Below are positions 37,325 through 42,481 of a stretch of DNA of 42,481 nucleotides, piece by piece. The notes under the pieces were generated by a model. The model ran no database searches and was not told the origin of the DNA. It saw only the letters and a list, made by a program, of their open reading frames with translations. The number at the start of each line of letters is the position of its first letter. Position 1 is the stretch's first letter. A program made the position numbers and the translations under genes. This DNA is from a virus: positions 1-42,481 of the IMG/VR virus record IMGVR_UViG_3300020200_002993; one strand, 5' to 3'.

Positions 37325-38578
37325 TTATGTCCTAATTCTCACAATTGGGTCAAATTGCCGTAAGCGCAATATCGGGATTTGGCTAGAGTGCGGAGCTGTT
37401 GTTGTGGAGCTGGTACTGGTAGAACTGCTCGTCGAAGTGCTCGTTGAGGTAGAAGTTGAGGTGGTGGAACTGCTGCTCGATGTCGAACTTGATGTGCTGG
37501 AACTGGAAGAAGTGCTTGATGATGTACTCGTCGAAGACGAAGTGCTCGTTGAGGTAGAAGTAGATGAGCTGGTGCTTGTGCTTGAACTTGTGCTTGACGA
37601 GGTGCTTGTGGAAGATGATGTTGAGGAAGTCGAGGACGATGTAGAAGTTGAAGAAGAGGTGGACGAACTCGTGCTCGTGCTGGAACTTGTGCTCGTGCTT
37701 GTGCTCGTAGAGCTTGAAGTAGTTGATTCGGTATTTGAAGTTGTGGTGCTTGACGATGTTGAAGACGAAGTTCCTGAAGTTGTGCTCGATGAAGTTGAGG
37801 TGGATGTTGAGGAAGAAGAACTCGTACTTGTTGAAGTAGAGGTGCTACTTGATGTTGAGGTGCTGGTTGAAGTTGAAGAAGAGGTGGACGAACTCGTGCT
37901 TGTTGAAGTTGAAGTAGATGTTGAAGTAGATGTTGAAGTAGAGGTGGAAGAGGTACTCTCAGGAGGAATTGATAATATATATGACCGAATATCATCTGAT
38001 GAAGAAGCCGTGAAAGACAAAGTATCAGACCCTGCGGGGGAGACAACTCCATCAGAATCTATAACACCAGCACCACCACCATTGACAACTTGGGCATCAC
38101 CTGAACCTGCTGTCCATGTTCGTTGTCTATCCCCTATTAGCCAGACAATCCAACAATTATCAGCAATAGTAGTCAATGATTTAGACAATTCCGTAAGACC
38201 ATTTTGTTCTGAAGTATCATTGGCATCAGGCACTCCAGCAGTATTAACACCAGAATATGAAGCTCCTGCAACAACAAAATCAGCTAATGAATTAGACCTA
38301 GAAGCAATCAAATCATAAGTTCCAATATCAGGAGTAGTCAATTGGTAATGTTTGATGGATGCAAAATCTCCGCCACCAAAATCTATATAATTAGCATAAA
38401 CTTCGGTCATTGCGTCTCCGTTCCAAGTGCAACCTGTAATGACATTCGCAGATGACGGCGCACGAGCATAAACAGTTGCAAAGACAATGACATTTGAGCC
38501 AGACACAGTAAAATTAGCCGTCACTGTAGATGATGACGAACTAGAACCTGAACCTGAACCTGCGCGTGTGATTGCCAT
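37325..38578 (-). CDS. Virion surface protein with a mucin-like Ser/Thr tract, 417 residues
   Basis: Residues 1-205 form a compact, beta-rich, lectin-like domain after a Gly/Ser start (GSGSGSSSSSSTVTANFTVS), with VIVFATVYARAP and WIVWLIGDRQRTW among its strands. Residues about 207-395 are almost purely Ser and Thr in alternation. A short tail (SSQIPILRLRQFDP) ends the protein. The ATG follows GAAGGAATCC at good spacing. A tract of this kind is the classic substrate for dense O-glycosylation, and glycosyltransferase genes lie on the same transcript. The start of the neighbouring glycan cluster is 350 bases upstream. Confidence 0.82.
   Translation of the reverse strand: MAITRAGSGSGSSSSSSTVTANFTVSGSNVIVFATVYARAPSSANVITGCTWNGDAMTEVYANYIDFGGGDFASIKHYQLTTPDIGTYDLIASRSNSLADFVVAGASYSGVNTAGVPDANDTSEQNGLTELSKSLTTIADNCWIVWLIGDRQRTWTAGSGDAQVVNGGGAGVIDSDGVVSPAGSDTLSFTASSSDDIRSYILSIPPESTSSTSTSTSTSTSTSTSTSTSSSTSSSTSTSTSTSSSTSTSTSTSSSSSTSTSTSSSTTSGTSSSTSSSTTTSNTESTTSSSTSTSTSTSSSTSTSSSTSSSTSTSSSTSSTSSSTSTSSSTSSSTSTSSSTSTSTSTSSSTSTSSSTSSSSSTSSSTSSSSSTTSTSTSTSTSTSSSTSTSSTTTAPHSSQIPILRLRQFDPIVRIRT
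37394..37960 (-). repeat. Low-complexity Ser/Thr-coding tract
   Basis: About 190 codons of Ser and Thr. Synonymous codons (AGC, TCT, TCA, TCG; ACA, ACT, ACG, ACC) are mixed, so the protein sequence, not a DNA repeat, is what is conserved. The antisense strand reads as a long open frame of Val/Glu/Leu, a by-product. Confidence 0.85.
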
Positions 38579-38914
38579 TTATCGGATTCCTTCTTCATCC
38601 ACAATGACCCCATTTTGTATATTTGAGAGACCTGTAGTGTAAACCCTTGCATCGCCGATTCTCCTAAGTAAATATCCCTGTCCTATCTGAGCGTATTGAC
38701 CCTCTTCAATGTCTCCACTCACAGTGTCAAAACATGCACGAGCTTCCCCACGCACAAAGACACCACCCGGATTTGTCGGAACAGCCGGATTCTTTTTTGC
38801 GAGAGCTTCATAGTCACTCTTGCTTACTTCCGTGATTATTTCAGAGCCGTCAGGAATACGAAAATACAATACATATTTCGTCCCGACAACATTTACTTTA
38901 GTGAGAGATGACAA
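38579..38914 (-). CDS. Predicted small virion protein, 111 residues
   Basis: Starts at TTG 38914, with AGAAGGA at ideal distance (the same ribosome-binding motif as the other virion genes), giving MSSLTKVNVVGTKYVLYFRI. A beta-rich core follows (GGVFVRGEARACFDTVSGDI, YLLRRIGDARVYTTGL). It overlaps nothing and ends directly before the mucin-like gene's ATG. A minor tail or fibre-base role is likely. Confidence 0.68.
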   Translation of the reverse strand: MSSLTKVNVVGTKYVLYFRIPDGSEIITEVSKSDYEALAKKNPAVPTNPGGVFVRGEARACFDTVSGDIEEGQYAQIGQGYLLRRIGDARVYTTGLSNIQNGVIVDEEGIR

Positions 38915-38931
38915 GAAAGTATCCTTCTTTT

Positions 38932-39597
38932 TTAGTATATCACTCCGGGGAAGGGTTCGGGAAGCATCGCCGGCTCTCCCTTATAAAAGGCATATCCTCG
39001 CGCCCATGGTTCATTCCGAAACGAATACTTCTTCAAATAAGAAAGATGATAGAACCGATGCGGTAATGTTTTCACAAGCGGGTGCTTTTTCCAGTAAAGC
39101 TTTCTTCCCTCTTTGTCAGTCGGCATGTCTTCCGGGTATGCCCCTTTATAACACAAATCTTTGTTGCGTAAAAATTTTGAAAATGACTTGTTCTTCCACG
39201 AGACATCATAATGTTCCGCATCTAAGAGCTGCCACGGAGTGACTGAATAAGCGAAATATTTGTCGCCATCTTTTTTGATTTCTTCAAGGCATTTTTTAAG
39301 CGTATCTGTTTCCCACCAATCATCATCATCTAAAAATAATATCCAGTCCTCTTTTGAGCGTTGCACTTGGATATTTCGCACTTCAGTTAAAAGAGCGGAT
39401 CGCGCCGTTCCTTCCCACGAAAAGTAAATCTTTTTTGGGAACTCTTCCATTACTTTCAAAATTTCTTTGTAAGTATCATCTCTTGAAAAGAGAGAGAGAG
39501 CTATATCCATTCTGTCCACGAGGGGTGCAACTTGGCGCAGAACATCCCCGATATAGGGCATCCCGTTCTTGACGATTGTATTACTTGCGATAGTCAT
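38932..39597 (-). CDS. Family 2 glycosyltransferase-like protein, 221 residues
   Basis: MTIASNTIVKNGMPYIGDVL and IQVQRSKEDWILFLDDDDWW (DDDD near residue 91) place it in the GT-A group. The C-terminal half is Trp/Tyr/Lys-rich (SYLKKYSFRNEPWARGYAF), which suits acceptor binding. The ATG overlaps the previous stop (ATGA). It ends the glycan cluster, 17 bases before the next virion gene's start. Confidence 0.8.
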   Translation of the reverse strand: MTIASNTIVKNGMPYIGDVLRQVAPLVDRMDIALSLFSRDDTYKEILKVMEEFPKKIYFSWEGTARSALLTEVRNIQVQRSKEDWILFLDDDDWWETDTLKKCLEEIKKDGDKYFAYSVTPWQLLDAEHYDVSWKNKSFSKFLRNKDLCYKGAYPEDMPTDKEGRKLYWKKHPLVKTLPHRFYHLSYLKKYSFRNEPWARGYAFYKGEPAMLPEPFPGVIY

Positions 39598-40238
39598 GTG
39601 TTTTTTGCAAGTCCAATGAGATGATTGCCAATAACTTTCATTTCAGCGTTACCAAACACTTTCAAAAGTAATTCATATAGCATTTTCTCATCATACATCC
39701 GCACATGCTCTTCTGTTTCTTCCGGAGACGAGCAGTTATTCGGCACAGCGGCAAAGAAGATACCGCCGGGATTGAGCTTACTCTTACACTTACGCACAAA
39801 TTCCTCATCGCACCAAAGATGTTCCAAGAGATGATTCGCCACAATAAAATCAAAATTCTTCTCAAGTTTATCCACTTCATAAGCGTTCATGACAGCGCCG
39901 TCAATGCCATATTCTTTCTTCATTCGGTCAATCGCCACTTGCGAGATATCTATGCCAAAAAGTTCCGCGTCGGGTTTTATCTGCTTCACTCCAAAGAGAA
40001 GTCGTCCGTTACCACATGCTACATCCAACACAGAACGCGCCTTATACTCACCAACCTTCCACCACGCATATTGCATAGAATACTTTTCTACGCGGCGACT
40101 TGGGCGTGTCCACACGCTGTCCCAGTATTCTTTTGTATTTGCTCTGTCTGCCATTGCTTTTAAGTAAGTTATTTTGTCATCATGCCGCCAACGCCGCCAT
40201 ACTTCGTCCCAGTAGGCGGGGTTGTTACAATCAACCAT
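39594..40238 (-). CDS. SAM-dependent methyltransferase, 214 residues
   Basis: A class I fold with SVLDVACGNGRLLFG (motif I), ELFGIDISQVAI and FDFIVANHLLEHLWCDEEF. A Trp-rich N-terminus (YWDEVWRRWRHDDKI and EYWDSVWTRPSRR) looks like a duplicated short motif. The ATG at 40238 has GGAGGAG at good spacing. The gene overlaps both neighbours. A glycan-cluster methyltransferase; substrate unknown. Confidence 0.85.
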   Translation of the reverse strand: MVDCNNPAYWDEVWRRWRHDDKITYLKAMADRANTKEYWDSVWTRPSRRVEKYSMQYAWWKVGEYKARSVLDVACGNGRLLFGVKQIKPDAELFGIDISQVAIDRMKKEYGIDGAVMNAYEVDKLEKNFDFIVANHLLEHLWCDEEFVRKCKSKLNPGGIFFAAVPNNCSSPEETEEHVRMYDEKMLYELLLKVFGNAEMKVIGNHLIGLAKNT

Positions 40239-40779
40239 TTTTTCTCCTCCAAATTTCCCATTTAGTACTCGACACCAAATCATGAGTTTGTAGCAGATAA
40301 GTTTCAAGACGGCGTTGGTTTGACGTTTTATGAAATTGAATCACAAACTGCTTCACACGCACGAACCAACCATGCTCGTACAAGTCTTCAAGAATGTCAT
40401 ACTCCGCACCTTCGCAGTTAATCTTCAAAACATCCACATCAAAACCCGGCATAAAATTACTCAACTTTGCGGTCTTCACTCTCAACAAACGGTCGCTCTT
40501 TGCCCATTCTTTGAAAAGAGAGCTGCTCGCGTCTTTAAGATACAGCACATCTTTTCCCTCATGACCAGATAGAGCTACCTCATAAAAACAACCGACCTTA
40601 ATCCGTTCTTTTGCAATTTTAAGAGCTTCCGGATTCGGCTCAAAGAGCGTAAATACCGCTTCCGGTTTCTTCATCCAAACCTCAATAGAGAAATCACCTT
40701 TATACGCACCGCAATCAAACACTACCGGTTTCTCCGGCAATTCAAGTTTATCTACAAGATTAGAAAGCCTTTCTGTCAT
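40231..40779 (-). CDS. FkbM family methyltransferase
   Basis: 182 residues with VVFDCGAYKGDFSIEVW, FTLFEPNPEALKIA, DVLKINCEGAEYDILEDL and FVIQFHK, the successive FkbM signatures (FDxGAxxGxxS, EPxP, KxDxEGxE). FkbM proteins O-methylate sugars and secondary metabolites. Overlaps ATGA-style with the upstream gene. It is the second of three consecutive methyltransferases. Confidence 0.88.
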   Translation of the reverse strand: MTERLSNLVDKLELPEKPVVFDCGAYKGDFSIEVWMKKPEAVFTLFEPNPEALKIAKERIKVGCFYEVALSGHEGKDVLYLKDASSSLFKEWAKSDRLLRVKTAKLSNFMPGFDVDVLKINCEGAEYDILEDLYEHGWFVRVKQFVIQFHKTSNQRRLETYLLQTHDLVSSTKWEIWRRKNG

Positions 40780-41300
40780 ATTTTTTCTGCTATAACTAAA
40801 ATGTTTGGGAGACGATGACGCGTCCTACTTTCACCGTAACGAATATAACTGTGCTTGCGCTTTATTAAAATAATACGAAATCCCAATTCAGGCAACAATT
40901 TGTCAAACTTTTCCCGATACCAACCATCGCGATGAAATGCCCAATCTGCCTCTTGGCTCCCATACGCATGCTGTACCAGATGTGCTTTATCCGCATAATA
41001 CGTCTTGTCAAAGAAATGCTCGCATATACCCTCAAAGTCAGGCGTTTCCACCAGAATAGTGCCACCCAGCTTTAACCATGAATGCCAAAGTTTAAGCACT
41101 CTGATTCCTTCCTCACGGCTAAAATGTTCCAAGAGATGGTACGCAATAATTTCTTCAAGATTCTCAAAGTGAAGTGTGCGAAAATCAGCGATAATGTCCG
41201 CGCCGGAAGATGGTTCAATATCTATAGTGGTAAAGCCCGGATGCGGCATTTTACCGGAGCCGATTTCAATGCGCGTTGCAATTTTTGTAGAAGCAATCAT
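40776..41300 (-). CDS. SAM-dependent methyltransferase (type 11), 174 residues
   Basis: IEIGSGKMPHPGFTTIDIEP at residues 11-30 is motif I with its acidic strand. ADIIADFRTLHFENLEEIIAY, HLLEHFSREEGIRVL and WLKLGGTILVETPDFEG complete the fold. Length is minimal for the family. Starts by ATGA overlap with the upstream glycosyltransferase. Confidence 0.85.
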   Translation of the reverse strand: MIASTKIATRIEIGSGKMPHPGFTTIDIEPSSGADIIADFRTLHFENLEEIIAYHLLEHFSREEGIRVLKLWHSWLKLGGTILVETPDFEGICEHFFDKTYYADKAHLVQHAYGSQEADWAFHRDGWYREKFDKLLPELGFRIILIKRKHSYIRYGESRTRHRLPNILVIAEKI

Positions 41301-42064
41301 TTTACTTGTTCAGTTATGTTCTTAAAAAAGAGATGGCTGCTGTCTTCTTTCTTAAAATAAGTGTTCCGCAATGCGCGATACGCAAATATGCCATGCTTGT
41401 CCACAAACTTTTTCTTTGATTTCTCTGATTCAATATTCCATCTCCTGTAATGCAAGCTACGCGTATTTCCAACCACATGAGCAACGGTAATCTTCTGTTG
41501 CGTGACCGATTCGATGCCATTCAAGTGAAAACGCCATGCAAGGTCTAGGTCGTCGCAACCCCATTCGAACTGCTCGTCGAGATGTCCTATGCGAAAAACC
41601 GATTCAAGTCGGAACAAAGCGCATGCACCTTGCATAAGTGGAACAACCCCATCAAGATTTTTTGTCAATTCATACGCCCTGTTAAGGAAAAGCGAATTAC
41701 CAGATTCAATATATCCCGGAGATACGCACCAATGGTCTCTTAATCCGCGTTTCACTTCCGAGTACCAATTTGGCAAAAACAGAAGGTCGTCATTGAAAAT
41801 ACCGAAATATCCATAACATGATTGATTGCTTTTCATCCCTTTTTCTTTCAAGATGCTCTCAAGAATCGGTTTACTTGTTTGATTTCCAAGCATGTTGGTC
41901 TTGTATTCAATAATCTTCTTTCCGTCAGCGCGCACATACACATTACCCCGATATTGCACATGAAGCCGTATCTCATCCCACCCTTCGGTTTTTGAAATTG
42001 AACGGATAAAAGAATCCCAGATTCTTTGATTTGTCGTGATAACAACAATGTCAGTTGTAAACAT
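41297..42064 (-). CDS. Family 2 glycosyltransferase, 255 residues
   Basis: MFTTDIVVITTNQRIWDSFI, a GT-A beta-strand start, with FGIFNDDLLFLPNWYSEV (metal motif NDD), QGACALFRLESVFRIGHLDE and the GCDDLDLAWRF acceptor-side motif typical of rhamnosyl- and related GT2 enzymes. The ATG at 42064 is inside the end of the preceding gene by 14 bases; a GTG 11 codons upstream is less likely. Stop overlaps the methyltransferase start. Confidence 0.86.
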   Translation of the reverse strand: MFTTDIVVITTNQRIWDSFIRSISKTEGWDEIRLHVQYRGNVYVRADGKKIIEYKTNMLGNQTSKPILESILKEKGMKSNQSCYGYFGIFNDDLLFLPNWYSEVKRGLRDHWCVSPGYIESGNSLFLNRAYELTKNLDGVVPLMQGACALFRLESVFRIGHLDEQFEWGCDDLDLAWRFHLNGIESVTQQKITVAHVVGNTRSLHYRRWNIESEKSKKKFVDKHGIFAYRALRNTYFKKEDSSHLFFKNITEQVK

Positions 42065-42481
42065 AATGTCGTAAATGTTCGGGAATAGGAATTCCACAAT
42101 GACCTTTTTTATGGAATCTGTAATCGTGGCGCCGACTTTTGCGCCGCCAATCCCCTAAATGAATAAAATAATTTTGTAATCGACGACACAACACCGGTTG
42201 GTTAGCCCGTGATGAAACTTTCTTTCCGCAATATGCCAACACCTCTCTTCCATACGGGTTTACCCATTGGATATCGTGGGTGTTGCGAAAAAGTCGCGCA
42301 ACTTGCAAATCAGTATGCAGAGCAGGGTCAAGAATTTTGTCATCTTCTATATGTAAAAACGGAATCGAATACACAGAAACCGCACCGTCCACTGAAACAA
42401 TTTCTTCCATCGTTTCTTTGGGAAAAATCTCATCATCGTCAATTTTCAAAATCCAGTCAGTAAAAGTGTTGCGACGCATAT
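42051..42481 (-). CDS. Family 2 glycosyltransferase, C-terminal part (runs off the window)
   Basis: Open at the window edge. It continues after NTFTDWILKIDDDEIFPKE, the metal-binding section, with VARLFRNTHDIQWVNPYGRE and a C-terminal His-rich segment (GDWRRKSRRHDYRFHKKGH). The first 45 codons match the last 45 of the fragment at 1-387. Joined through that overlap, the two halves give a complete enzyme of about 226 residues, in line with small GT2 enzymes. Confidence 0.82.
   Translation of the reverse strand, partial: MRRNTFTDWILKIDDDEIFPKETMEEIVSVDGAVSVYSIPFLHIEDDKILDPALHTDLQVARLFRNTHDIQWVNPYGREVLAYCGKKVSSRANQPVLCRRLQNYFIHLGDWRRKSRRHDYRFHKKGHCGIPIPEHLRHYVYN
42345..42481. repeat. Right copy of the diverged terminal direct repeat
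   Basis: Direct repeat of 1-137 with 126 of 137 identities, in the same gene frame. Substitutions include amino-acid changes (Asp/Gly, Pro/Ser, Ala/Arg), so this is not an exact assembly overlap. Confidence 0.85.

Noticed and set aside
37302-38318. Long plus-strand open frame rich in Val, Glu and Leu
   Set aside because: It is the antisense of the Ser/Thr tract, which cannot contain stops on that strand. The minus-strand gene has a folded domain, good ribosome site and neighbours.

Overview
The window looks like nearly all of a tailed bacteriophage genome. It carries a terminase pair, portal, scaffold, HK97-fold-type capsid, tail-adaptor and ejection-type proteins, a holin-like protein and an M23 peptidase. 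I see no tail tube, sheath or tape-measure gene, and a 1,225-residue ejection-type protein is present, so a short-tailed (podovirus-like) virion is the best guess. I recognise no integrase, repressor, DNA polymerase, tRNA or CRISPR array. The host cannot be named from sequence.

The two ends carry diverged copies of one 137-base stretch inside a glycosyltransferase gene (1-137 and 42345-42481, 126/137 identical). Joined through it, the minus-strand genes form one late block. It runs from a promoter at 10287 through terL, portal, scaffold, capsid, a glycan-modification cluster (2898 to 1, then 42481 to 38932), tail genes, ejection proteins and lysis genes, and stops at a strong terminator at 26714-26740. 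A tandem glycosyltransferase duplication is the alternative reading.

The early minus-strand block (26545 down to 16669) starts from promoters at about 26660, 24590 and 24930. It holds a replication initiator, an ERF annealing protein, a RusA resolvase, a ribbon-helix-helix protein and many tiny genes. It ends in a second glycan cluster: a GT4 glycosyltransferase, a sugar epimerase, a methyltransferase and a glycosyltransferase interrupted by an intein.

The plus-strand block (10292-16644) holds an HNH nuclease, a small membrane protein, a zinc-finger amidoligase next to a class II glutamine amidotransferase, a three-gene translationally coupled operon, and several structured noncoding stretches.

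The most striking inference is a phage-encoded protein-glycosylation system. Five GT2-type and one GT4-type glycosyltransferase, five methyltransferases, an epimerase and an AsnB-like amidotransferase occupy about a quarter of the window. Two proteins made largely of Ser/Thr repeats are encoded among the virion genes and are plausible acceptors. The intein-bearing enzyme has motifs resembling polypeptide GalNAc-transferases. A second modification module, amidoligase plus amidotransferase, could amidate a protein or a cell-wall peptide.
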